From contig JBAJFG010000632.1 in NCBI GenBank assembly GCA_037903475.1, forward strand, positions 1 through 64,000: DNA of 64,000 nt, in the 5' to 3' direction. The DNA comes from Ancylostoma caninum. Its lineage: Eukaryota > Nematoda > Chromadorea > Rhabditida > Ancylostomatidae. Below, piece by piece: positions 42,401 to 51,874 of the stretch. The notes beneath the pieces were generated by a model. The model saw only the letters and a program-made list of their open reading frames with translations. It ran no database searches and had not been told where the DNA came from. The position numbers and the translations under genes were made by a program. Positions within the stretch are counted from its first letter, which is position 1. Each line of letters begins with the position of its first letter.

Positions 42401-42665
42401 AATTGCAGGAGTACTACACGTACTGCTATGACAATGTGGAAGATCCGAATCAACCAAATTACGACTATCTTAAAGACATCATCAAGGTTGGGACAGCTTT
42501 CATATCTTTTTGAACCATGGAACACTTTTCTTTTTCTAGAAATCTCTACCCACCAACTTTGACTTTAACACTCCGATGCCATGGGAGATGAAGCCGAGCG
42601 ACAATACAAGTGCGAATTTTACTCAAGAAACCAATCCTTCCAACGAACCGAATCCTGTTACATAA
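30451..42665 (+). CDS. CK1/TTBK-like protein kinase, nine exons
   Basis: The exons are 30451-30546, 30607-30723, 30794-30888, 30955-31038, 41780-41873, 41987-42076, 42171-42307, 42381-42486 and 42540-42665. They total 945 bp, keep frame throughout and encode about 314 residues. Motifs in order: Gly-loop VLGAGGYGQIF, lysine in VAVKIM, YMFIVMELLGKSLSEM, catalytic FLHRDVKPGN, DFGLARQF, GFRGTLRYVSLNVH, DDLISNFYSMVEL with LPW, and a C-terminal tail ending NPSNEPNPVT. This is the casein kinase 1 / tau-tubulin-kinase-like group expanded in nematodes, whose members are Ser/Thr kinases; all catalytic residues are present. Intron 4 is 10.7 kb and splits the Arg codon of HRD. The start is uncertain: a TTTCAG acceptor ends at 30477, and the ATG at 30451 overlaps a Helitron border, so a true first exon may lie upstream. 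Confidence 0.85.
31328..31586. mobile_element. Fold-back MITE with ~78-bp inverted ends
   Basis: The left arm starts TACTCTGATAACTCTGCAGC and contains GTAGAAACCCTAGCAGCAAC. The right arm (31507-31586) is its inverse. The loop carries short ATTGCTG repeats. No coding capacity. Confidence 0.8.
32286..33579 (+). mobile_element. TA-inserted inverted-repeat element, copy 1
   Basis: The tips are CTCTGAACTTTCGTACCAC and its inverse, with GGTGGGCCCACCG repeats just inside, and a TA on each side. The matching site in the right palindrome arm (38110-38135) is empty and has a single TA, which proves the boundaries and the duplication. It is 1,294 bp. Internal subrepeats are rich in GTGGGC (33230-33540) and ATTTCCG/TTAATC (32400-32560). 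No transposase was found, so it is non-autonomous. Confidence 0.9.
34310..34758 (-). pseudogene. Coding-like fragments in the left palindrome arm
   Basis: Minus-strand frames 34576-34758 (LDREIQMGRQNIQW ... YIEDDSSTVSKVGC) and 34308-34553 (WVSKADCAIFLSLNF ... EIREFMRTFGSG, followed by GTAAGT) look like consecutive exons. The right-arm copies (36905-37087 and about 37190-37360, plus strand) are nearly identical. There the Cys codon after SKAD is TGA, so at least that copy is broken. Family not recognised. Confidence 0.4.
34974..36689. mobile_element. TTAGGTCGTC-ended, TA-flanked segment at the palindrome centre
   Basis: Tips TTAGGTCGTCATTTATGAAA and its inverse are flanked by TA, the same ends as the element at 4717-6227. 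The internal sequence is collinear with that element to about 35600/36060, without its 165-bp duplicate. The two halves are mirror images because they belong to the palindrome. An open frame of 120 codons (34900-35262 minus, 36401-36763 plus) is kept in both halves. Confidence 0.55.
35600..36065. repeat. Inverted pair of CGAAACGTTGGCCAATAAA repeat ends
   Basis: Two facing copies of a block containing CTGAAGAAGGCGAAGCCGCC, CGAAACGTTGGCCAATAAA and TACCAACAGACTACTATGCC meet at about 35840 with a short asymmetric spacer. The GAAGAAGG...CGAAACGTTGG arrangement resembles the ends of some Penelope-like retroelements; this is from memory and tentative. Confidence 0.4.
38750..39400 (+). repeat. Purine-rich block
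   Basis: About 600 bp almost free of pyrimidines apart from scattered T, dominated by AGAAGGA/GAGAGA. Low complexity inside the kinase intron. No coding or structural feature beyond the strand bias was seen. Confidence 0.85.
39780..40450 (+). repeat. Diverged tandem duplication, period about 405 bp
   Basis: 39790-40050 and 40190-40450 share ordered blocks: ACGGCGATGGA, GATCATGTTTGAAA, GCAAGCG/GCGGGC, CAGTAAGCCGAGCA/CAATAAGTCGGGCA and AAGGACGATAAT. Identity is low to moderate, so this is an old duplication inside the intron. Confidence 0.55.
40995..41575 (+). repeat. 117-bp tandem repeat, five units
   Basis: Units begin ATCGATTTATTGATTTTAT and contain GACATGTCTACTGGGGTATC, then GCGCTGAACACGAATATGG. 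Starts are at about 40999, 41116, 41233, 41351 and 41468. The units differ by 15-25 percent. They lie just upstream of the kinase exon at 41780. Confidence 0.85.
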
Positions 42666-42760
42666 TAATTGAGAACATTCTGAGCTAATTTAAAGCAATT
42701 CAACTTTTAACTGTAGTCGACGACGTATACATGTTATGCAGATGGGTGCTCCTCTGCGTA

Positions 42761-42766
42761 AATAAA
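42761..42766 (+). terminator. Poly(A) signal AATAAA for the kinase gene
   Basis: AATAAA sits 95 bp after the TAA stop and is followed by a T-rich stretch, as expected of a cleavage/polyadenylation site. Confidence 0.6.
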
Positions 42767-43044
42767 GATTTTCTGTTTTTTTAGGACCAAAAATAAGATT
42801 TTGACATTTTATCTTCAAGCTGGTCTATCAACTTATTATTAATTGGCATTTCATGTGTTTGTTTGTTTGTTTGTTTGTTTGTTTGTTTGTTTGTGAATCA
42901 CGAGAATCAACCATCAAAAACGGAAAATACCTACACCATCGTGCTCAGCGGGCCACTTTTGTCATGTTCAGACATGTTAATGGTCGTCAGCTGTTTTCAT
43001 CACAGCCGGAATGAATGAGATAGGCCTGTGATTACAGAAACGTA

Positions 43045-44327
43045 CTCTGAACTTTCGTACCACGGTGGGCCCACCATTGTCCCACGGTGGGCCCCCAACC
43101 GACAGTGGGCCCACCGTTACCCTCCAGTTATCCCCCGATTATCCCCCGATTATGATGTCCGCCCCCACTTATCCCACCGTTAGCCCACCAATGTCATCAG
43201 TCCCACGGTGCGCCCACCTTTTCAACACGGCGGGCCCACCGTGCTCTGAGAATCCATGGTGGAACCTCCGTTTGCCCACCCTTTGCCCACTATTAGCCCA
43301 CTATTCTGTTTTTTCCACTGTTGAACCACCTTTTGCCCACCATTTGCCCACCGTTGTCCCACCTATCTCAATTCCGCTTTATTCCCTGTTTTAACCACCA
43401 AGGCCCACCATTCGCCCACCTCATCTAAAGACCGGCCCAGCGGGAGCGTGTTTGCAGAATGACATAGGTATTTGATGAAAACGTCATCATTCATTGTGTT
43501 TGCTGGTTCCAATCTATTCATCCGATTCCGCTCCCGCTTGTGGTGTGTTCCTCTGGACTTCTACTAACTCTGAGACTCCGGCACGCAAACGGCGTAAACG
43601 ATTGTAACAAAAGTATGATGCGAACTCTCCTTGATCAAGTGAGGATTTTGGTTCAGTGCTTACTTCAGTACTAGCTCTTTTAGGTATTCTTTGCCGTAGT
43701 CAGTGGGCACATATCGTAACTAATTGTTAGAAGAGGAGTAATTGAGTCGACACTCGTGAATGCTCAAATATCGTATATTCCTTCTGACTTCTTCACGAAG
43801 AAGAACAAGTCCAAGTACGTGAGTAGGTAACCTCCGAAATGTTCGCAAGTGGATGAAAATCCTGCTCATATTCAGGCCACATAGAAATGCAAAGTCCTTG
43901 GTTTCGCTTCACTCGCGAAACATTGTTGTTCTGTTGCAGTCATGATTGCACTGTTTTTTAAATGCCAATATGTTGGAAATAAATCACTTTGCTGTTATGT
44001 GGTGTTTATCCAGAAAAGGCGATAAGGACACGTGAGAATGTGGGCGGAAGAGCATGATGACCCCCGCCTGACTCGTCGAATTACCCCGATTAACCCCTGG
44101 AAGTGCCCTGATTAACACTCGGAAATACCACGATTAAACCCTGGAAAATCCCTAGAAATACCTCAGTTTCTCCACGGAAATCCCACAGTTCCCTCTCATG
44201 AATCCCCCAGTTAGCCCAGGGTGGCCCCACGAATAGCCCGCGGTCGCCCCACTGTTTGCCCATGGTTGACGTGCCGAACATTAACCATGGGATAAAGGTG
44301 GGCCCACCGTGGTACGAAAGTTCAGAG
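43045..44327 (-). mobile_element. TA-inserted inverted-repeat element, copy 2
   Basis: It has the same tips as 32286-33579 (CTCTGAACTTTCGTACCAC) with TA on both sides, 1,283 bp, opposite orientation. It splits Helitron-like element 7: removing it with one TA restores CGTA then GAAAAGGAAAG, matching CGTATAAAAGGAAAG in element 6. No transposase is encoded. Confidence 0.9.
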
Positions 44328-44429
44328 TAGAAAAGGAAAGAGACCGGTAGGGTTCCTTCTTAACGAAGAGGAGGAACCAGGCAGACGAGGGATGTTGCGG
44401 ATGAGGATTGCGCCATAATATATGTTGGA

Positions 44430-44760
44430 GGTGGGCCGGCGGTGTGATAAGGATGCTTCGGCACCCATAAACGAGGAAACGAAGGAAGTCGGGTCCAACG
44501 GCGTGATATGAGTGCTCCAGCGTCCAAAAGTTTCGAGACATCTGGGGTCGTGTCCATCGGTGTGGTAAGCGTGTGCTGGCGTCCAAAAGTGGGTGAACGC
44601 CCGGAGACGGGTCTGACGGCGCGATATGGGTGCACTGGCGTCGAAAACTGCAGGACTGCCCGGAGACGGGTCCAGCGCCGTCATAAGGGAGCACCGGAGT
44701 TCAAAATCGGGGAAACACCTGAAGTCGGGTCCAACGGCGTGGTAGGGGTGCACCTGTCCA
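44430..44760 (-). repeat. Decayed minisatellite of Helitron-like element 7
   Basis: Five or six reversed units with heavy substitution (GGGTCCAACGGCGTGATA cores still readable). More diverged than any other array in the window. Confidence 0.8.
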
Positions 44761-45009
44761 ACCCCAATTTGCACTGATTCGGTCATCCCCTACTATTTAC
44801 GTCCACCACAGCGAACCGAACTGCGTTACCACAATTGTTTGGGAAGGAGCTGTCAATAATGGGTCAATGGTTCGGTGAGCCGCGGTGAGGACTACTTCTT
44901 TGTGGATAGGTGGATAGTGTCTGTTCATCCACCTGCATTAATCTTATCTGTGGACACTGGAAATATGCGAGGGAAGCGAGCAACAAAAGAAGCCTAAGAG
45001 TCCCCCGTC

Positions 45010-46190
45010 AGAAAAGGCTTCTGTTGTATGGACCACATCCATATCGTTGTCCAGCTGATCGAACGCTGTAGAAAGTACGCGATACTTTGGTCCTTACATT
45101 CGTCGACTATAAAAAGGCCTTCGGCTCCGTGGAAACGAATGCTGTCCTCAACGCGGTCCTACGCGCTAGCGTGGACCCTACCTATGTGAACATTCTAGAG
45201 CAGTGCAATGTAGGTGCAATGACGACTATCCAACTGTTCGACAGAAAGCTGCGTATCCAGATCGAAAAAGGCGTACGACAAGGCGATCTCACAATCTCCT
45301 CAAAGTTGTTCACGTCTGCGCTCCAATACGTCATGTCTCGACTGAATGGAAGGACAAAGGTCTCGTGATTGACGGAAAGGCGCTGACGAATCTAAGGATC
45401 GCAGACGAGGTCGTCCTCAGCAGCAACAACACAGCAGAGATGAACGAGTTGGTGAACGAGGTAAATGAAGTGGGCAAGACTATCGGGCTAGAAATCAACA
45501 TGAAGAATGCACAGATGATGACCAACCAATGGTGCGACAGTGGTACAGAACAGCGCGATGGAATTCCCTTAGGGAAAGTTGACAGCTACGTTTACTTGGG
45601 ACGAGAAATGAATACGATAAATGACCTGACAGTAGAAATTGGACGACGAAGAAAAGCAGCATGGGCTGCCATGGACAAAATCCAAGAGATCACGAATCAG
45701 TTCGAAGACGCGAATCGACGGGTTCACCTGTCTGACTCCACGCTACTTCTATGCTACGCTACTGAAACATGGACCGACAACAAGAGCATCTTCACTGCTA
45801 TGAGAACAACACACAGAGCATTGGAAAGATGTCTTCTAGGAACTAATAAATGGAAGCAGTGGAAACAAGGCCTCAGTTGCAACGATTTGAGGGAAGAGTC
45901 AAAGATAAGGGATCCATCAAAATACATGGCGTCCGCGAAACACAAATGAGCAGGACACGTCATGCGCCGAAATGACGGCAGGTGCAGCAAGAGAACAACC
46001 ATCTGGACTGCATTAAATGTCAAAAGACCCCTCGGCCGACCCTTCACGCGCTGGTCTGATACATTTTCCGGGTCGTTTAAAGGAAAGGAGTTCCCGAACT
46101 GGATGAGAGCCGCCCGACACAGAAAAACATGGAGCGAATGTGGTCCACACTGAGAAGACCAACCCACCAGTGAAGATGGACCATGAAAAT
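45010..46190 (+). pseudogene. RTE-type LINE reverse transcriptase fragment, broken
   Basis: Plus-strand frames carry RTE reverse-transcriptase motifs: CCMDHIHIVVQLIERC (about 45025-45072), FVDYKKAFGSVETNAV (45087 on), IEKGVRQGD, and after a frame change near 45360 the segment LRIADEVVLSSN, where active enzymes read F/YADD. The C-terminal thumb-like part follows, then a stop at 45949 and a further frame with GRPFTRWSD. There are at least two frame breaks, and the second catalytic Asp reads Glu. The 5' end is truncated, which is typical of LINE insertions. It cannot be active. Confidence 0.8.
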
Positions 46191-46249
46191 AACAAAGTAA
46201 AGTATATACACTCTTATATAAATTATGGAGTGCGTAGTATATAGTAGCA

Positions 46250-46640
46250 CCACTGTTGTGGTAAGGGTACGCCGGCGCCCAGAAGTGGGGGAGACGGGTC
46301 CGCTGCTGTGATAAGGGTGCGCCGGCGCCCAAAAGAGGGGGAGACGGGTCCACCACTGTGATAAGGGTGCACCGGCGTCCAAAGTGGGGGGAGACGGGTC
46401 CACCACTGTGATAAGGGTGCGCCGGCGCCCAGAAGTGGAGGAGACGGGTCCGCTGCTGTGATAAGTGTGCGCCGGCACCCAGAAGTGGGGGAGATGGGTC
46501 TCCTGCTGCGATAAGGGTGCGCCGGCGCCCAGGAGTGGGGGAGATGGGTCCCCTGCTGCGATAAGGGTGCACTGCCGTCCAAAAGTAGGGAACGCCTGGA
46601 AACGTGACGTCCAACGAAGGAGGTGCGCACCGGTGTTCAC
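46250..46640 (-). repeat. Minisatellite block, about 7 units, reversed
   Basis: About 50-bp units like those in Helitron-like element 2 (GCGCCCAGAAGTGGGGGAG, ACGGGTCC, GATAAGGGTGCGCCG). The block starts after a short AT-rich tail of the RTE fragment and ends in a CACCGGTGTTCA flank. No hairpin end is visible nearby. Confidence 0.85.
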
Positions 46641-46644
46641 TACT

Positions 46645-47320
46645 GAGAAAATGGCATGAGTTGGATCCATCTTTGCTCCATCGGTATCAGATCTCAGCAG
46701 TAGGTAGTATGCGATTTGTGTGACTCCCCCGTTTCACGTCCCCTTCCGAATCTTGTGTTCTCATTTGTTTATGATTAGGCCGCACCCTCCTCTCCACCCT
46801 CCTCTTTTACATGTTTAATTGGGCTCTTATCATTTGACCAGTATAAAGAACAAAGAATGGCAAACCATTTCCTGTAGTCATTCCAGGTTGAATCGATTAT
46901 ATGTAGTTACAAATAGCTATTATATTTCAATTTAGCGAAAAATCAAATTGCACTGAGGAACGCAGTTAATCCTTTTTGATAAGTGCGGTTCTACATTAGG
47001 GAAAGCAATGTATGAGGAACGCTTTATAGTGAGTTTGATGGGGGTAGCACGCGAACTAGAGCATTGAATCACTTTTAGGACTTTGAAAACGACGTCAAAA
47101 CGTCGGCCAGTGAATGTGTGCTTATGAGAATCTGTGTAAGAACATTAATATCATAGCGCTGAGAACTACTCAGACATTCGAGCAGCACTAGCCTCTTTAG
47201 GCGAGGTCTGTTCCGTCCATCGCCCTGCTCATTCTGCAGAACTTCAATGGTGTTGGAAATAGCAATATTGCTGCCAAGTTTATCAGCACTCCCAACCAGT
47301 TGCCGCAGACTAGAGTTTTG
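46645..47320. other. No gene recognised
   Basis: AT-rich sequence. Short frames lack splice support. Nothing repeated or inverted was noticed. Confidence 0.35.
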
Positions 47321-47324
47321 ACCG

Positions 47325-47525
47325 AATCGAATAAAATTCGAATATTTATTCGAATGTTCGAATATTCGAAAATTCGAATATTCGAAAATTTGGAGATTCC
47401 GAAAAATTCGAATGTTCGAATATTCGAAAATTCGGTGGTCCCAAAAAATTCGAAAATTCGAATATTCGAAAATTCGATGGCCCCGCAATATTCGAAAGTT
47501 CGAATATTCGAAAAATTTAAGCCGA
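47325..47525. repeat. TTCGAATATTCGAA palindrome array, block 1
   Basis: About 200 bp made of TTCGAA, TATTCGAA and AATTCG units, with two or three 12-bp spacers (GATGGCCCCGC, GGTGGTCCCAA). The motif is self-complementary, so both strands read alike. Long frames over it (up to 212 codons) are artefacts of the IFEYSNFRI-type translation. Confidence 0.9.
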
Positions 47526-47613
47526 AAATTCGGATATTTGGAATTGTTTTGTTTCCCAACTAATATTTCAGTTCCATTTTCTCGATGAAGAACCATTCCT
47601 ATTGAAACTCCAG

Positions 47614-47753
47614 TCCAATTTCTCATTTCAATCTCAATCTTCCCAAAAACCTGCTCATATCTCTGCACGCATTCGAAAGTCACCAACTGCATTTGAAATC
47701 TTTGAAACTGCAATCCTACGAGGTGTACGACATTGGCGACGATGATCTCTCCG
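47614..47753 (+). CDS. Candidate exon, unrecognised
   Basis: Between CTCCAG and a GTAAAA donor, the plus strand encodes a frame with NLPKNLLISLHAFESHQ and YEVYDIGDDDLSG. The Leu/His-rich then acidic content is protein-like. The opposite strand is also open here, so the call is weak. Confidence 0.3.
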
Positions 47754-47759
47754 GTAAAA

Positions 47760-48580
47760 CCTACGTATGTACTTTTCTAGACAATTGAAAAACCAGCAGT
47801 TTCAACTAAACTTCCGATTATTTAAGCCTTTCCTCCAGAACTATGTTAGTGAACTGCAAACTACAACAATAACTTTTACATAGCATTCCTTCTTATATTT
47901 AGCTGATTTCTGACTACTGCTTCGTTGAAACTTTTTCTAAGTGCATAACCGTCAGTAATGGAATTCGAAGCTCACACAAAATCTTGAGATCCTCTTATTA
48001 ACCTTTCTGCCCAAACATACTCCGACTTCTTGTTATAGAAGTTTTGTTGGTTTTGATATTCAACGTACAAGCATGCAGTTGGAGCCGATAAGCAGAAGTA
48101 ATAATGAGGAACGGGATAACACGCAGTGTTTTTTTATGTCGCTGGCGCTTTTTTGTTGATAGCTGGAAACTCATTCATGATCAAGGTAACTGAACCACTG
48201 TATCCAACATTATTTTTACCGCGTCAAAACCTCTACATTCACTACCATGGCTCGTTCCGTTAAACTACAACACAGAGATATTAAAGCGGAAGCCTACTCA
48301 CGTTCAAAGGGTTTCATCCACTTTACGATCCTTTAATGATGGTTACAGACCTCAAGTGAGATAAGCGTTCTTATGCTTAGGAATTTCAACCAGTTGTAAT
48401 TCTAAAATGGATGAGGGACCAACTCCACAGCAGCGCAAGCTTCCACTCATGAGAAGGTTGTGAGAAATTTCAAAATGGCAGATGAAACCTACTACCCGAA
48501 AAGTTTCATGCCCGTTGTGATTGACAAACATATCGCCTTGTTCGCCTACATGCATGGGTACAAAATGTCTTTACCAAATG
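47760..48580. other. No gene recognised
   Basis: AT-rich sequence between the two TTCGAA blocks. Short frames on both strands lack recognisable motifs. Confidence 0.35.
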
Positions 48581-48585
48581 GAATG

Positions 48586-48705
48586 TTATTCGAATAAATA
48601 TTCGAACATTCGAAAATTCGAATATTCGAAAATTCGATGGTTCGCAAAAATTCGAAAATTCGAATATTCGAATGTTCGAAAAATATTTTCGAATGTAGAA
48701 CTCTA
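48586..48705. repeat. TTCGAATATTCGAA palindrome array, block 2
   Basis: About 120 bp of the same TTCGAA/ATTCGAA units with the spacer GATGGTTCGC, 1.06 kb from block 1. Spacers resemble those of block 1, so both come from one family. Confidence 0.9.
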
Positions 48706-49189
48706 CTGCAGACCCAGAAATGGCAGAATTTTTTGCAGCACTGCCGCTTTTGTGCTGACTCAGATCGATTTGGTGTCGATCGAATTTCGGCGACAGCGAG
48801 ATGATGCAATTTCGACACGGCGCGCCTGCGGAACATTTTCGCCTCTATAGCTTCTTTCTCTCCTACTTTCTCTTCATCCTTCTCCCCTCATTCTCAGACG
48901 TTCGAGGAGCTCTATCCTCGGAGAGTTGGGCTTGTTCGACCCTCAAATTGTCCCTCTCAGGCGGATGTCAGGTGTGCTCCCGCTTGCATCTAGTTGCTAA
49001 CTCGCCTCAATAGATTTGCTAAAGTGCGACACTGAGCGGTCTTCAGGAGTGTGGAGTGCTGCTATCGATCAAGGTGCAGTATTTCGAAAATCGAGTAAGT
49101 CACGCGGCTGTTGCAAATTCAGCAAAAAAATTTGATTTTCAAAATCTCTCTTAAGCTTTTTTCTATTACTGTTCTTCATGTTATTTCAT

Positions 49190-50300
49190 GTGCTTCTCTC
49201 TCTCCCTCTCTCTCTCGCTTCCTCTCTGTCCCTCTCAGTCTCTCTATCACTTATATCTAGTAATCGTATTGATCCTAGCGTCATATTTTTCTAAGAATTA
49301 GTTGATCTAACGAAGGTGTAATTCTTTGGTTTCAGGAACAGTTATGACGTCTGAGGTTTTGGACATCGAAATCTGGAGGATGGAAATAGAGCGATGGAAA
49401 TAATGAGGAATATGTGGAGTTACCCGCGGCTGCAAGTAAGTTCTCTGAAAAATTCATTATTGTAGTTAAACAATTGCTGGTATTGATGGTGGTGCTCCTA
49501 TGTGTGCATCTTCTTTCGAGCCTTTGCATCTGGAAAGGTAAGGTGTCATCTTGATGACACCGATCTTGCTGCTGTCGCCTTCACAGTTGGTACCGTGAAG
49601 TATGTTTGCTTACGCGGCAACGACCTCGTCTGACCATGGAAGGTGCTTAAGGAGAAGCTTCCGGAGTTGATTTATCTAGGCTGTCGCAGAAACATGTGAG
49701 TTCGAGTTTTCCAGACTCTTAAGCTGTTGCTGTTACTTTTTTTATTTCAGACATCTCAACTTCGATCAGCCATCACGACATCACTGTTCTTGAAAATCTT
49801 GAGCGTATTCATGTAGATTCATCTGCTTTAGAATAGGTGAGCATATTCGAGCATTCTTTCATGATATAACGCATATTTTCTGTACGTCTTCTATATTATT
49901 TAGAGCATCTCAGTTGGGAGAAATGTTCCCACGTTTGGAGTACATGAACGTGCAGTAAAACACTGAAAGGCCTTCGTCTTTTATTTCGGTTGGAATCTTG
50001 TTACGAATTTTGCTGGATTTTACGTCAATGAATGTTAAAATCGTGTGAAAGTTATTGTGTGGCTAGGGTTAAGCAACCTATTGTTTATTTTATGTTGGTA
50101 CTGCTTTATTTTTTCTGTGCGTGTAGAGATCTATTGCTTTAGCTGCTTACAAGGGAAGTGCACGAGGCTAGCCCCGGGGATCGAAACGAAACATCCACTT
50201 ACAGAAGCATTGTCTAAGATGATGTTGATGTATAAATATCATTTTTGCCCAGTGGTCCTGGTGCGATCAGGAGGGTACGCCAAAAATTTCTATATTACAC
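49190..50300 (+). other. Possible decayed gene, nothing firm
   Basis: A CT-rich simple repeat is at 49195-49250. Between 49550 and 49950 there are short Leu-rich pieces (DLAAVAFTVGTVKYVCLRGN, and after a TTTCAG acceptor ISHHDITVLENLERIHVD) that recall leucine-rich-repeat segments, but stops interrupt every frame. If real, it is a pseudogene. Confidence 0.25.
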
Positions 50301-50309
50301 TGCCATAGG

Positions 50310-50850
50310 ACTCCATGTAGAGCTGGTATTTATGAAACTTTGACCACCCAAAACAACAGTGCTTACCTTGACTACCTTTCCAGGGACCATGGAGTGTATA
50401 AAGACCCATTTTTGAATAAGTTGGTTTCATCTGATTATGAGATAATGGGCCTATAATGGCATGGGTGGAGAGGTGGCCGTATGGATAGCGCATCAGACTA
50501 TCGAGCAGGAGGTTGACGGTTTGAATCCCGTCGGCGCAACTTTCTTTGCATTTTTGAATTTAAGGCTTTTAAACTTGTTTCATAAAGTACTTCTAATGAC
50601 TAAAACACATCAGATACGTGCGCCACTACAAGAACTACTGCAGGAACATCGTCCGATTCATTACTCACTCGGCCATCTCATCGCGGCTGCCATGATTGGA
50701 GCTAGTACTCATGATCGTGTAACCAGACGGAACCAGGTTATTCAAAAATGCGTCTGCAAACGTTCGATGGTCCATAGTACAGCTAATCACGGCAACCATT
50801 GCTGGATTGCGTGGCCAAAGTTCCATGAATCAAAGCTAGGACTCCATTGA
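50310..50850. mobile_element. Diverged inverted-repeat element with tRNA-like core
   Basis: The left part (50310-50450) and right part (50690-50850) are inverse of each other at moderate identity, for example TTTATGAAACTTTGACCACC versus the inverse of GTGGCCAAAGTTCCATGAAT, and TTATTCAAAAATG on both. Target duplication not found. Confidence 0.45.
50466..50540 (+). pseudogene. tRNA-like sequence (Arg-type scaffold)
   Basis: GGTGGCCGTATGGATAGCGCA resembles an A box with D-arm, and GGTTTGAATCCC resembles a B box with T-loop, correctly spaced. The anticodon stem (TCAGA/GCAGG) and acceptor stem do not pair well, so it is probably a tRNA-derived remnant inside an inverted-repeat element. Confidence 0.4.
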
Positions 50851-50912
50851 CAGGGCACTAGAAAATTGGTACTATTCAATCATAATGGACCCAAACTCCT
50901 CAAAAAACATTT

Positions 50913-51131
50913 TGGCTGAAACTTCGCATACGGGGGTTATTTGAGGTGCTGAACACGAATATCTTATCCATTTTGCACCGTAACTCCATTTTGGAGGGTC
51001 ACGGTAGGTGCACGGTAGTATGAGGTGGTGCGCCTACCGTAGCCCTAAAAAAAATTGCGTTGCGGTTCAAAATGGATACGATATTCGTATTCAGCATTTC
51101 AAATAACCCCCTTATGCAAAGTTTCAGTCCA
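50913..51131. mobile_element. Short fold-back element
   Basis: Arms of about 70-80 bp: TGGCTGAAACTTCGCAT, GGGGGTTATTTGAGGTGCTG and AACACGAATATC on the left, with the inverse ending GTTTCAGTCCA on the right. An inner CACGGTAGG/CCTACCGTAG pair closes the hairpin. Confidence 0.75.
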
Positions 51132-51149
51132 GAAGACCTTTTCAAAGAT

Positions 51150-51682
51150 CTTTGACGCGTGGAAGATGAATGACGCCGAAGTTTTTCTGCGCGCATCAGG
51201 ACCATTGGGCAAAAATGATGTACATACACTAACACCACCTTATACAATGTTACCGGAAGTGGATGTTTCGTTTCGATCTCCGGGGTTAGCCTCTTGCACC
51301 TCCCTTGTTAGAATGGATTTTCCGCCTCCCCCCAAAAGGCCACGGATCAGCGGAGGAACAGGTGCTATGACAGGGGCCAGTGACAGTGCTGTGAAACTGT
51401 AAATGTTCGTGATATTTGCTGTGATATTTTTTAGCATCTTTCCCGATCATACCACCACAACCACCTGCCATTCCTTTGACTCCTGGTAGGTCCCCATCCC
51501 CAGACAATGCTGTGAGGTCTCCATCCCCAGACGAGAATGTTGCGTATTTGGAAGAGGAGCAAGAGCCATCGGAAAATTTAAGCAACGGAGAGGACGATGT
51601 GGCAGAGGCCTTGCCTAACATGGACAGTCTCAGTAGGTTAGGTTGTGAGCCGGCACCGAAAATTAATTGTAATCAAATGTGA
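51150..51682 (+). CDS. Pro/Ser/Asp-rich protein, two exons, unknown family
   Basis: Exon 1 (to about 51385) encodes DAWKMNDAEVFLRASGPLGK, PPYTMLPEVDVSFRSPGLAS and DFPPPPKRPRISGGTG. After a TTTTTTAG acceptor at 51435, exon 2 encodes SFPIIPPQPPAIPLTPGRSP, SPDNAVRSPSPDENVAYLEE and NLSNGEDDVAEALPNMDSLS, with a stop at 51680-51682. PPPPKRPR looks like a basic nuclear-targeting patch, and the rest is disordered and acidic. The exon 1 donor is uncertain (GTGACA or GTGCTG near 51380 keep frame). The 5' start overlaps the edge of a fold-back element. It may be a short 3' part of a longer gene. Confidence 0.45.
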
Positions 51683-51874
51683 TATTGCGCATTTTCGATC
51701 CAATTTCAAGGTGGCAGCTGCAAAAAAAAGTTCCCAGTTTAGGTAGCGCACAAAAGCTTGCCTATCTAGGCAGCTTTGTTCTTCACTTCGGCGTTAGCAA
51801 GTCCTGCCATTCATCGATGACGTGTGCGCTGTCATGTCAGGGCGAAATTGCGGCATTAGCGTAAGTTGAGAGAC

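Larger units (their letters stand above)
42826..45010 (+). mobile_element. Helitron-like element 7 (family II), split and 3'-truncated
   Basis: The 5' region begins near CTTATTATTAATTGGCATTT, with the CA/GT run replaced by a TGTT repeat. Family flanks continue to 43044, are interrupted by the TA element 43045-44327, and resume at 44330 with AGGAAAGAGACCGGTAGGG, decayed minisatellite units and GCGAGCAACAAAAGAAGCC. The terminal hairpin is missing because the RTE fragment starts at about 45010. Confidence 0.7.

Noticed and set aside
47075..47713. 212-codon minus-strand frame with repeated IFEYSNFRI
   Set aside because: Most of it is the TTCGAA palindrome array read as protein. The non-repeat part overlaps a plus-strand exon candidate and has no motif.
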